From positions 1,116,001 through 1,180,000 of the forward strand of contig OZ242192.1 in the NCBI GenBank assembly GCA_965205955.1: a stretch of DNA of 64,000 bases, read 5' to 3'. Below are positions 1 to 7,564 of the stretch, one piece after another (positions within the stretch are counted from its first letter, which is position 1; each line of letters opens with the position of its first letter). The notes under the pieces are model-generated. The model saw only the letters and a list, made by a program, of their open reading frames with translations. It was not told the origin of the DNA and ran no database searches. The stretch comes from G965202915 sp965205955 (GTDB lineage Bacteria; Pseudomonadota; Gammaproteobacteria; Eutrophobiales; Eutrophobiaceae). The translations under genes were made by a program, and so were the position numbers.

Positions 1-617
1 GGAACGGCAAAGTACAGGGGCTGTTGGCATTGGAGGATAAGCTCCTGAGTGGCGCCCGACCGACAATAGCCGCACTGAATAATACCGGACTCACCACCAG
101 CCTGCTAAGCGGAGATACCGCCGATGCCACCCGCAGAGTAGCAGTGGCCGTCGATATTGACACCTGGCAGGCCGAGCTCACCCCGGAAGGCAAGGCAGAG
201 GCGCTGCAAGACTGGATGCGGCAAAAAGGCGCCGTTGCAATGGTTGGTGATGAAATGAATGACGGGCCGGTGCTGGCGGTGGCAAGCGTAGGTATTGCGG
301 TAGGGGGGGCAAACGATTTGACACGGGAAGCGGCCGATGTGGTTTTGCCGGAAAATGCGCTGGAGTTACTGCCCTGGGTATTTCAACTCGCCCGCCGGGT
401 GCGCAGAACCATTTATATCAATATCATTTGGGCATTGGGCTACAATACAGTGGCCCTGTCTCTAGCCGCAAGCGGGCTACTACTTCCGATTATTGCCGCG
501 GGGTTGATGGCCGGTTCCAGTCTTTTAGTGGTGGCCAACTCACTGCGCCTCAATCATGCGGACGAATCACCAACCGGCGCGCAAACCGTTCAAACGGAAA
601 GAATGCCTTCTGTTTGA
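1..617 (+). CDS. Copper-type P1B ATPase, C-terminal fragment (5' end outside window)
   Basis: The reading frame is open to the left edge (codons in phase from base 3), so only the end of the P domain and the last membrane helices are present. Visible are the LLSGD motif of the P domain, a GDxxNDxPVL hinge motif (here GDEMNDGPVL) followed by VGIAVG, and two C-terminal helices. The first carries a YN pair (WALGYN) and the second carries MAGSS followed by NSLRL. YN plus MxxSS in the last two helices is the metal-site signature of Cu(I)-exporting P1B-1 pumps; PVL in the hinge is also frequent in CcoI/FixI-type pumps that supply copper to cytochrome oxidase. The usual GDGxND glycine is Glu here. 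The stop overlaps the next start (TGATG), implying co-translation. Metal specificity is inferred. Confidence 0.85.
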   Translation, partial: NGKVQGLLALEDKLLSGARPTIAALNNTGLTTSLLSGDTADATRRVAVAVDIDTWQAELTPEGKAEALQDWMRQKGAVAMVGDEMNDGPVLAVASVGIAVGGANDLTREAADVVLPENALELLPWVFQLARRVRRTIYINIIWALGYNTVALSLAASGLLLPIIAAGLMAGSSLLVVANSLRLNHADESPTGAQTVQTERMPSV

Positions 618-1771
618 TGCACATTCTAAAGATCATCCCGCCCCTGTTGTTGGCGGCCATTCTCACGGCTGCTCCGTTACATTCCGCCGCTGAACCCGGC
701 CCCGTCGTGCTTATCGGCGGTGTCTTGCGCAACGATAATCAGCCCGTCTGGGAGCGAATCGTCGGGCTTGCCGGCGGCCAGGGCGCAAAATTTGTAGTAT
801 TTCCAACCGCGACCGGGCGACCGAATATCTACGGCCGTTTTGCCGTGCGGGCGTTGCGTCAACACGGCGCCTTAGCCGAGCTGGTGCCGGTATCGCCAAA
901 GACCGAGGCAATCGGGATGGACTATCGGAAGGCCGTGCAGGACGAGGTACTGTTAGCCAAAGTCGAAAATGCCGATGGTGTTTTTTTTACCGGCGGTGCG
1001 CCGCAATATATCTCCCGGACACTCTATAATCCTGACGGCAGCAACACTCCAATGTTGGCCTCGATCCGAAAAATTCATGCTACAGGCGGAGTAATCGCCG
1101 GCGCCAATGCCGGCCACGCTGTCCTCAGCACCGGGATCAGCGCCCCGGCAACCCTGAAAGATGGCCTGCCAGAACAAGCCATTCAGCACGGCCTGGGTTT
1201 GCTGCCTGATAGCTGGTTCATCGATCAGCATTATTTCGTCCATGGCCGATTTGCGCTAAGCCTGGTCGCTATGCGAAAGCTGTCGCTACAGCATGGCATA
1301 GGAGTCGGCATCAATGCCGCCGTCGTTATTCAACGCAGGCAAGCCGAAGTAATCGGTGATGGCGGGGCAATGATTGTTGATTTATCCCATGCCGAAATCA
1401 GCGGCGGCAGCGAACCCTTTGCCCTGAAGAAGGCCAAACTCAACTATCTGGGTAATGGAGACAGGGTGGATCTGGATAACTTGCAGATCACCCCGCACAG
1501 TTCCAAGCTGGAGGGTTTTACCGTCAATCCAAATGCCGGGGACTTTGAACCCTGGTTTGGAGGCCCTGCAGTCTACGATGACATATTCGCCCGTCCGGCG
1601 CTGACCAATATGATCTTCAGCGCCATCGACGGCGAGCAAAAACAAGGAGTAGGCTTAGCCCCCAACGGGTTCAAATTTCGCTGCTACCCGGGCAGGGAAA
1701 GTTTCGGCTGGTCCAGCAAGCGCAATAACTACACTGCAATAAACATCTACCTTGACGTAATTCCCCCATAA
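617..1771 (+). CDS. Exported cyanophycinase-like peptidase S51 family protein, nucleophile Ser replaced by Asn
   Basis: This 384-residue protein starts at the ATG overlapping the ATPase stop; a longer upstream reading frame exists but lies inside the ATPase gene. Residues 1-25 form a signal peptide (hydrophobic core followed by SAA). The fold signature of cyanophycinase/peptidase E is clear: VLIGG near residue 31, FFTGG at 123-127, and DQH(Y/F) at 203-206 holding the expected catalytic His205. At the nucleophile elbow, where the family has G-T/N-S-A-G, the sequence is AGANAGH (161-167), so Asn164 replaces Ser. Family members hydrolyse cyanophycin or Asp-containing peptides with a Ser-His-Glu triad. 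This protein is therefore probably a pseudo-enzyme or has changed chemistry. Its tight coupling to a copper pump suggests an envelope role, which is inference. Confidence 0.75.
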   Translation: MHILKIIPPLLLAAILTAAPLHSAAEPGPVVLIGGVLRNDNQPVWERIVGLAGGQGAKFVVFPTATGRPNIYGRFAVRALRQHGALAELVPVSPKTEAIGMDYRKAVQDEVLLAKVENADGVFFTGGAPQYISRTLYNPDGSNTPMLASIRKIHATGGVIAGANAGHAVLSTGISAPATLKDGLPEQAIQHGLGLLPDSWFIDQHYFVHGRFALSLVAMRKLSLQHGIGVGINAAVVIQRRQAEVIGDGGAMIVDLSHAEISGGSEPFALKKAKLNYLGNGDRVDLDNLQITPHSSKLEGFTVNPNAGDFEPWFGGPAVYDDIFARPALTNMIFSAIDGEQKQGVGLAPNGFKFRCYPGRESFGWSSKRNNYTAINIYLDVIPP

Positions 1772-1822
1772 CATACAGAGCCTGGCGCCGCCCAATAGAC
1801 TTGTCGCTATCCGAAATGCCGC

Positions 1823-3052
1823 CTAGGGTTTAATAGTATCGATAAGCAAATCCACTGCCGATGACGCTTCCGTTTCAATCACCTTACTGAAGCCTTCCGG
1901 ATCGCCCGGCTGACCCTGTGGCTGACCGTTGCTGGAAAGTCGCGCACCAACAATCACCTTCGGAAAATCCGATAGGGACATTTGTGGCATCATTGCCATA
2001 CTGTCGTCCAGGGTTACAGTCAATGGCAGCTCCTTTGCCAGCCCCCGGTATACCGCCAGGGGCATGGGCGGCCCCTCCGAAGCGCGGGCAAAAACAAACA
2101 TAACCGTGTCTGGATCAATGCCGGAGGCAAACTGCGGCGCAAGCGATACATTCACCTCGATAGCAGCTTGCGAGTCGCCGGTCGAGGCGGTGGCGCTCGG
2201 CGCCACAACATCGAATTGTAACTCATCGATCATCGCCTCGACCTGCCGGTAGTGTTCGGAGCCGGTCTCCAACTGTGCAAGCAGCCGGCGCCAATGAGCG
2301 GCCGCCTCCGCCTTGTTGTCTTTTTGCAGTTCGGCAAATCCCGCCAGCCACAGGGCGCCATTATGCCGGGGATCGATCTCCAGGGCTTCACGCAATAATT
2401 CTGTCGGTCGGCCCGACAGCCGCTGATGGGCGCGCCCCAGGGCATCGGCATAGCTGACCAGAACATCCGGATCGCGCGGCCGCAATTGATAGGCCTCTTT
2501 ATAGATGCTGGCCGCATCGCTGTAGCGCTCCATTTCCACATAAACCCGGCCGAGAATGATGCGCCCTTCCAGATCATCCGGATTTTCCCGCACCTTGGTT
2601 TCCGCCGTAGCCAACATCTTTTCAAATCCATCGGGATGCTGTGGAACATGATCGGCCGGCATTGCGGGCGAACCGAAAATCGCCTGCTCACTGCCAATCC
2701 CGCTGTAGACCAGCAGGGCGGAAGACGGTATGGCCAAAGCCAGAACCAGCGCCAGAAGCACATCGCCGCCACTGTGTGCCTGCATGGCAGCGGCATCGTT
2801 TTCCGGCACATTCCCCTCGAAATCCTGCAATTCTTTCAGGGTCATTGCCTCCAGTTCAGAGCGGTACCGCTGAAACTGCTCCTCATTGATATGCCCGGCT
2901 CTGTGCTCCTCTTGCAACTCCGATAAACGCGCCGCCGCCGCCGCAACATTGATAGTATAGCGTTGCGTGCCGGCGTCCCGCTGTTTACCGGAAAATACAG
3001 GCAGGAGCAGCACTACAACCACAATCGCCGTAGCAGCGATAATCAAAAACAT
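1823..3052 (-). CDS. ccmI: Cytochrome c maturation protein CcmI (CycH), TPR apocytochrome chaperone
   Basis: The start was set at the Met five bases after the ccmH stop; a longer frame would run through ccmH. The 409-residue product has an N-terminal membrane helix (residues 3-18), a cytoplasmic heptad-rich stretch (LSELQEEHRAGHINEEQFQRYRSEL type, about 40-70), a second helix near residue 100, and TPR units in the middle (PDDLEGRIILGRVYVEME, then DPDVLVSYADALG). The C-terminal periplasmic part resembles the CcmI beta domain. CcmI holds the C-terminus of apocytochrome c and hands it to the CcmF/H ligation complex. It is the last gene of the ccmEFGHI run and converges on the S51-like gene. Confidence 0.88.
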   Translation of the reverse strand: MFLIIAATAIVVVVLLLPVFSGKQRDAGTQRYTINVAAAAARLSELQEEHRAGHINEEQFQRYRSELEAMTLKELQDFEGNVPENDAAAMQAHSGGDVLLALVLALAIPSSALLVYSGIGSEQAIFGSPAMPADHVPQHPDGFEKMLATAETKVRENPDDLEGRIILGRVYVEMERYSDAASIYKEAYQLRPRDPDVLVSYADALGRAHQRLSGRPTELLREALEIDPRHNGALWLAGFAELQKDNKAEAAAHWRRLLAQLETGSEHYRQVEAMIDELQFDVVAPSATASTGDSQAAIEVNVSLAPQFASGIDPDTVMFVFARASEGPPMPLAVYRGLAKELPLTVTLDDSMAMMPQMSLSDFPKVIVGARLSSNGQPQGQPGDPEGFSKVIETEASSAVDLLIDTIKP

Positions 3053-3057
3053 GAACA

Positions 3058-3519
3058 CTATTTTTTTCCGATCTTGTTTTCGAGCAAATCCCGTATTTTC
3101 CCGGCTTCCGGCTCCATTACTCCGTCTTCCGCCAGTGGTTCCCGCCGCCGGGAAAACAGGAACAAGCTGAGCCCGGCTGCAACCAGGAGCAGTAGCGGCG
3201 CAGTCCATAACAGCAAGGTGCCCGCATTGAACCTGGGCCGGTACAAAATAAACTCGCCGTAGCGCTCCGTCATAAAAGCAATGATCTGATCATCCGAGTG
3301 CCCATTCAAAACCTGCCGATATAACTCGGAGCGCAGATCATCCGCCAGACCGGCATTCGAATCCGCCAGCGATTGATTTTGGCAAACCAGGCAGCGCAAC
3401 TCCCTGGCAAGCTCGATGAATCGCTGCTCCTGCCGATCAGACTGGAAAGCAAAATCCGTCATCTCGGCCGTTGCCGCCGTCCAGATGAACACACTCAAAC
3501 AAAAGCAGAACCTGGACAT
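3058..3519 (-). CDS. ccmH: Cytochrome c maturation thiol-oxidoreductase CcmH (short form)
   Basis: 153 residues from an ATG whose TGA-overlapping position (ATGA) couples it to ccmG. Residues 1-19 are a signal sequence, followed by the family signature LRCxVCQNQS with Cys43 and Cys46, and a single membrane helix at about 100-122 with a short cytoplasmic tail. CcmH reduces or resolves the CXXCH disulfide of apocytochrome c with CcmG before haem attachment. The TPR domain that is fused to CcmH in E. coli is a separate gene here (ccmI), the usual split arrangement outside the enterics. Confidence 0.92.
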   Translation of the reverse strand: MSRFCFCLSVFIWTAATAEMTDFAFQSDRQEQRFIELARELRCLVCQNQSLADSNAGLADDLRSELYRQVLNGHSDDQIIAFMTERYGEFILYRPRFNAGTLLLWTAPLLLLVAAGLSLFLFSRRREPLAEDGVMEPEAGKIRDLLENKIGKK

Positions 3520-4106
3520 CAACTGTCGCTGCTGCGCAGAGACTCGATCATCGGCGCCAGAACCTCCTCCCAATCCTGCCAGCTGATCGGGCCGATATGC
3601 TTATAGTGAATGATCCCCTTACTATCGATCACAAAGGTCTCCGGTGTGCCGTAGGTGCCCCATTCAATGCCGACCTTGCCGCTTTGGTCCACCGCATTGG
3701 CGCGGTACGGATCGCCGCTGGCCCGCAGCCAGGCGCTCCCCTTGCTCGCATCATCCTTATACAGCAATCCATAGAGAGGCACCTCGCCGCTGGCGGAGAT
3801 CCTCATCAGGACCGGATGCTCCTGCTTACAGGACACACACCAGGTTGCCCAGACATTGAACAGACTGATCTCGCCATTCAGTTCGGTGTGCCGGAACGAC
3901 TTCCCCGGATCATCCAGCCTTGGCAATGAGAATTGCGGCACCGGCTGACCTATCAGCGGTGAAGGCACCAGACGAGGATTAAGGTCCAGACCGACAAAGA
4001 AAAGCGCCAGCAGAAAACCGAGCACACCCAGCGGCAGAACATACACCCAATACCTGGCCTGATCCGGTCGATCTTGAGCCGGCCGATCTTCAGACGGGTG
4101 CGGCAT
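3519..4106 (-). CDS. ccmG: Thiol:disulfide interchange protein CcmG/DsbE
   Basis: The chosen start (MPHPSEDRP) overlaps the end of ccmF by 17 bases; an upstream in-frame Met at 4145 would add 13 residues and is less likely. The 195-residue protein has one N-terminal membrane anchor (about 20-40) and a periplasmic thioredoxin fold with WCVSC at 89-93 (Cys90, Cys93) and the cis-proline loop GTYGTP near 150-155. The acidic groove typical of CcmG follows. It reduces CcmH/apocytochrome c in the periplasm. The stop overlaps the ccmH start. Confidence 0.92.
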   Translation of the reverse strand: MPHPSEDRPAQDRPDQARYWVYVLPLGVLGFLLALFFVGLDLNPRLVPSPLIGQPVPQFSLPRLDDPGKSFRHTELNGEISLFNVWATWCVSCKQEHPVLMRISASGEVPLYGLLYKDDASKGSAWLRASGDPYRANAVDQSGKVGIEWGTYGTPETFVIDSKGIIHYKHIGPISWQDWEEVLAPMIESLRSSDS

Positions 4107-6072
4107 GCGCCTGATCCAGTTTGAATTTTTCCTTTTGCATTTCAATATGATAGCGCCTGTCGGTGGCAGCGATCAGCCCCCCGGCCGCCATCACCAGCCC
4201 GCCCAGCCACAACCACAGGATAAACGGCTTGTAATACAGCCGCACCGACCAGGCATTGGTGCTGGCATCCCGCAGCTCCCCCAGAGAAACATACAGATCA
4301 CGCAGCAGATTGGAATCAATTGCCGCCTCGGTCATCACACTCTCACGCACCGGGTAAAAACGCTTTTCCGGATGCAGGGTCATCAATAACCGCTCGTCCC
4401 GGTACACGTGCACCGTACCGACATCAATCGAATAATTCGGGCCGGCGCGTTTTTCCACACTGGCAAACTCGAAACGATATTCGCCCAGCGTCCGGTGATC
4501 ACCCGGCTGCATATGCACATCGTGCTCCTGACCGTACACACTGGACAGCACAATCCCCAAAACCGTAAAGACCAGCCCGATATGAGCCGTCAGCATCCCA
4601 TACCAGCCGCGGTTGATGTCGCGCAAGCTCTGAACGATATTTGAAGTGTGCCGCAGCCGCTGCCGCACGAGGGCGCCGCAATTCCCGATCACCCAAAACG
4701 CAAGCAGCAGACCGAACCAGGCCGTAAACGAAGCCTTGCCGGGTAAAAACAACAACACTACCGTCGCGCTCACAACGGCCAGCACACCGGGCAGGCGCAA
4801 ACACTCCCCGAGCCTTGCCGCCGAATCTCCCCGCCAGCGCAAAAACGGGCCGATACCGGCCAACAGCACCACCGGCACCATCAGCGGAATAAACACCAGA
4901 TTGAAATAAGGGGGGCCCACCGAGATCTTCCTGCCGCTCACGGCCTCCAGGATCAGCGGATAAAGTGTGCCAAGCAGAACCGTCAGCATAGCCACCAGAA
5001 ACAAAGTGCTATTGATCAGCAGCGCCATTTCGCGTGACACCGGAGCGAATCCGCGCACCGTTCGCAATTGCCAGGCGCGCACGGCAAACAGCGACAGCGA
5101 TATGCCTGTGACCAATCCCAGGAAAATCAATATAAAAACACCGCGAGTCGGATCCGACGCAAAGGCATGCACCGAGGTCAGCACACCGGAACGCACCAGG
5201 AATGTCCCCAGCAGGCTCAATGAAAAGCTGATGATCGCCAGCAGCACCGTCCAATTGCGCAGCGCCTGCCGCTTTTCCGTAACGGCCAGCGAATGAATCA
5301 ACGCGGTGGCGGTCAACCACGGCATAAAAGAAGCATTTTCAACCGGATCCCAGAACCACCAGCCGCCCCAACCCAGTTCATAATACGCCCACCAGCTTCC
5401 CAGCGTGATCCCGGCGGTCAGACAGACCCAGGCCGCCAGGGTCCAGGGCCGCACCCAGCGCACCCAGGCCGTATCCAGTTTCTTCTGAATCAGGGCGCTA
5501 ACGGCAAACGCAAAGGGGATCGCCAGGCCGACATACCCCATATACAGCATCGGCGGATGTATAGCCATAGCCGGGTCCTGCAATACAGGGTTGAGATCGG
5601 CGCCGTCCAGAGGCGCGGGAAAGTGGCGCAGAAAAGGATTGGAGGTGAACAAAGCAAACGATATAAATCCGATGCTGATAAAACCCAGCACCGAAATAAC
5701 ACAGGCGCTCATATCCGGCGGATAGCGCTTGCCGCGGAATGCAAGCGCCGCTGTCCAGCCACTGAGTATCAATATCCACAGCAACAGAGAACCAGAATGA
5801 GCGCCCCAGACACCGGAAATGCGGTACATCAGCGGCAATTCAGAATTAGACGTATTCGCCACGTACAGCACGGAAAAATCATGCACGACAAAAGACCAGG
5901 TCAAGGCCGCGTAGGCCAGCAGCACCAGGGCAAATTGCAGAAAGGCGGTAGTATTGGCTATAGCCATCCAGCGCGCGCGACGAAAAAGCAGCCCCAGTGC
6001 AGGGACGACCATCTGCACCAGCGCGACCGCAAGCGCCAGGATCAATGCGAAATGCCCCAGTTCCGGGATCAT
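4090..6072 (-). CDS. ccmF: Haem lyase CcmF
   Basis: 660 residues, normal for the family, with a dense series of membrane helices and the haem-handling tryptophan-rich motif GWGGWWFWDPVEN at about 234-246. Conserved periplasmic histidines are visible (IHPPMLY near 171-177). A large periplasmic loop sits near the C-terminus before the last helix. CcmF receives haem from CcmE and attaches it to apocytochrome c together with CcmH/I. Its start codon overlaps the ccmE stop by four bases (ATGA), and its end overlaps ccmG. Confidence 0.95.
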   Translation of the reverse strand: MIPELGHFALILALAVALVQMVVPALGLLFRRARWMAIANTTAFLQFALVLLAYAALTWSFVVHDFSVLYVANTSNSELPLMYRISGVWGAHSGSLLLWILILSGWTAALAFRGKRYPPDMSACVISVLGFISIGFISFALFTSNPFLRHFPAPLDGADLNPVLQDPAMAIHPPMLYMGYVGLAIPFAFAVSALIQKKLDTAWVRWVRPWTLAAWVCLTAGITLGSWWAYYELGWGGWWFWDPVENASFMPWLTATALIHSLAVTEKRQALRNWTVLLAIISFSLSLLGTFLVRSGVLTSVHAFASDPTRGVFILIFLGLVTGISLSLFAVRAWQLRTVRGFAPVSREMALLINSTLFLVAMLTVLLGTLYPLILEAVSGRKISVGPPYFNLVFIPLMVPVVLLAGIGPFLRWRGDSAARLGECLRLPGVLAVVSATVVLLFLPGKASFTAWFGLLLAFWVIGNCGALVRQRLRHTSNIVQSLRDINRGWYGMLTAHIGLVFTVLGIVLSSVYGQEHDVHMQPGDHRTLGEYRFEFASVEKRAGPNYSIDVGTVHVYRDERLLMTLHPEKRFYPVRESVMTEAAIDSNLLRDLYVSLGELRDASTNAWSVRLYYKPFILWLWLGGLVMAAGGLIAATDRRYHIEMQKEKFKLDQAHAAPV

Positions 6073-6509
6073 TTACGCCCCCACTCCCCGCTCATCTTCA
6101 GGGCCTCTTCGACCTCGGGCGGCATATAATTTTCATCATGCTTGGCCAGCACCCGGTCTGCGATGAACACCCCCTGCTGATCCAACCTTCCCTCGGCGAC
6201 GATCCCCTGCCCTTCGCGAAACAGATCCGGCAATATACCCGCATATTCCACCCGGACTTCCTTAACGGTATCGCTCAGCCTGAAAGCGATCGTCAATTCC
6301 CCTTTCGTTTTTTCCACACTGTCGTAAACCACCAGCCCCCCAATGCGAAACCGCTGCGCCGCCGGGACTTCACCCATAGCCGCCTGCGAGGGAGTAAAAA
6401 ACAAATTAATGTTTTCCTGCAGGGCCATTAAGACCAGTCCGACACTGACACTCAAGCCTGTCACCAATAGGCTGATCAATACCAGACGCCGTTTATGCTT
6501 GGAGTTCAT
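6069..6509 (-). CDS. ccmE: Haem chaperone CcmE
   Basis: 146 residues with one N-terminal membrane anchor (9-30), an OB-fold periplasmic domain and the covalent haem-binding motif HDENY with His124 and Tyr128. CcmE carries haem from the CcmABCD export complex to CcmF. It is the first gene of this operon; the usual upstream partners ccmA-D are not here, since the next gene upstream is divergent and unrelated. They must be encoded elsewhere or replaced. Confidence 0.95.
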   Translation of the reverse strand: MNSKHKRRLVLISLLVTGLSVSVGLVLMALQENINLFFTPSQAAMGEVPAAQRFRIGGLVVYDSVEKTKGELTIAFRLSDTVKEVRVEYAGILPDLFREGQGIVAEGRLDQQGVFIADRVLAKHDENYMPPEVEEALKMSGEWGRK

Positions 6510-6832
6510 TTTGTCATAGTACCCTCAATACAATCACTTTCACCATAGCGGGAATCAGTCGGATCCTCCATTAACGCATGGGAAAATAATACTAACAGAC
6601 TGTGTTGCAACAGGCAAGCATAACACCACAGCCGCGCCGATGAATCAGACGGTTGCCAGGCGGTGTCCTCGGATACCCTGGCCTCAATCAGGGCCTTGTA
6701 TTAAGACCAACTCCTCTCTCTGGGTGTTACATCCCGTGTGATCGCTCAAGACCTCGCTGGGAGAGGGAGCGGCGGCGAGGGTGATAATCGGCGAGGATCC
6801 GGGGGTGAGGGTGATACATCGGGGAGTTTGCG
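6510..6832. other. Divergent intergenic region with CCCTCACCC/CCCTCTCCC-type repeat
   Basis: This 323-bp spacer lies between the divergent ccmE and TVP38 genes and should contain both promoters. No convincing -35/-10 pair was seen. From about 6755 to 6815 there is a purine-rich stretch (GGGAGAGGG, later GGGGGTGAGGGTGA). On the other strand it matches the CCTCACCC...CCCTCTCCC pattern that recurs near 41530-41567 and resembles a dispersed proteobacterial intergenic repeat. The short open frames across it look non-coding. Confidence 0.5.
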
Positions 6833-7564
6833 GTGAATTGCGTGTATAATCCTCTTGCAATGAAACTGGCAAAGGCAATTTTTGTTCTGGCTGTCATCGC
6901 ATCTATATGCTGTTTTTTTATCTTCGATCTGGATGCGTATTTCAGGCTGGCATATATACAATCGGCCAAGGCGGGCATTGATGCCTGGTATTCGATTCAT
7001 CCTGTTTTCAGCGCGGTTATTTTCTTTGTTGTTTATGTTGTTATCACCGGACTGTCTCTGCCGGGAGCGGCTGTGATGTCATTGGCTGCCGGCGCCATTT
7101 TCAGCGTCGCCTGGGGGATGGTTATCGTCTCGTTTGCGTCGGTTGCCGGTGCAACCATCGCATTTTTGTTTTCACGCTATGTGTTCCGCGATGCGATACA
7201 GAAAAGATTTGCCAGGTATCTTGCTCCGATTAATAACGGCATCAGGCGCGAGGGCGGCTTTTATTTGTTCACTGTTCGCCTGATCCCGGTGTTTCCGTTT
7301 TTTATCGTGAACCTGTTGATGGGTCTTACGCATATCAAGGTCTTCACCTTTGTCTGGGTGAGCCAGATAGGCATGCTACCGGCCACGCTGGTATTGGTGA
7401 ATGCCGGGAAGCAGCTTGCCCGGATTGAGTCCATTGGAGATATATTTACGTTCAAATTGCTGGGTTCGATGGCGCTGCTCGGCATAGTGCCCCTGGCGCT
7501 GAAAAAGGGCATTGATTTTTATCGGAGGCGGCGCGGGTTGGCCTCGGTGCTGGAGAAGGAATGA
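6833..7564 (+). CDS. TVP38/TMEM64 (DedA-like, VTT domain) membrane protein
   Basis: 243 residues from a GTG preceded by GGGGAG at good spacing; an ATG nine codons later (6860) is the alternative start. There are five or six membrane helices, and the VTT-domain signature is visible as GAIFSVAWG and FSRYxxRDxxxxRF (FSRYVFRDAIQKRF), then RLIPVFPFFIVN. Proteins of this family are lipid-scramblase-like inner-membrane proteins of uncertain substrate. Its stop overlaps the start of the following flavoprotein (ATGA). Such TVP38 genes are often adjacent or fused to MerA-like oxidoreductases, so the two probably act together; the reaction is unknown. Confidence 0.85.
   Translation: MNCVYNPLAMKLAKAIFVLAVIASICCFFIFDLDAYFRLAYIQSAKAGIDAWYSIHPVFSAVIFFVVYVVITGLSLPGAAVMSLAAGAIFSVAWGMVIVSFASVAGATIAFLFSRYVFRDAIQKRFARYLAPINNGIRREGGFYLFTVRLIPVFPFFIVNLLMGLTHIKVFTFVWVSQIGMLPATLVLVNAGKQLARIESIGDIFTFKLLGSMALLGIVPLALKKGIDFYRRRRGLASVLEKE

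Noticed and set aside
428..616. Upstream extension of the S51-like ORF
   Set aside because: It overlaps the ATPase coding region; the signal peptide begins at 617.
5293..6129. 278-codon plus-strand ORF
   Set aside because: Antisense shadow of ccmF with atypical Arg/Gln/Pro-rich composition.
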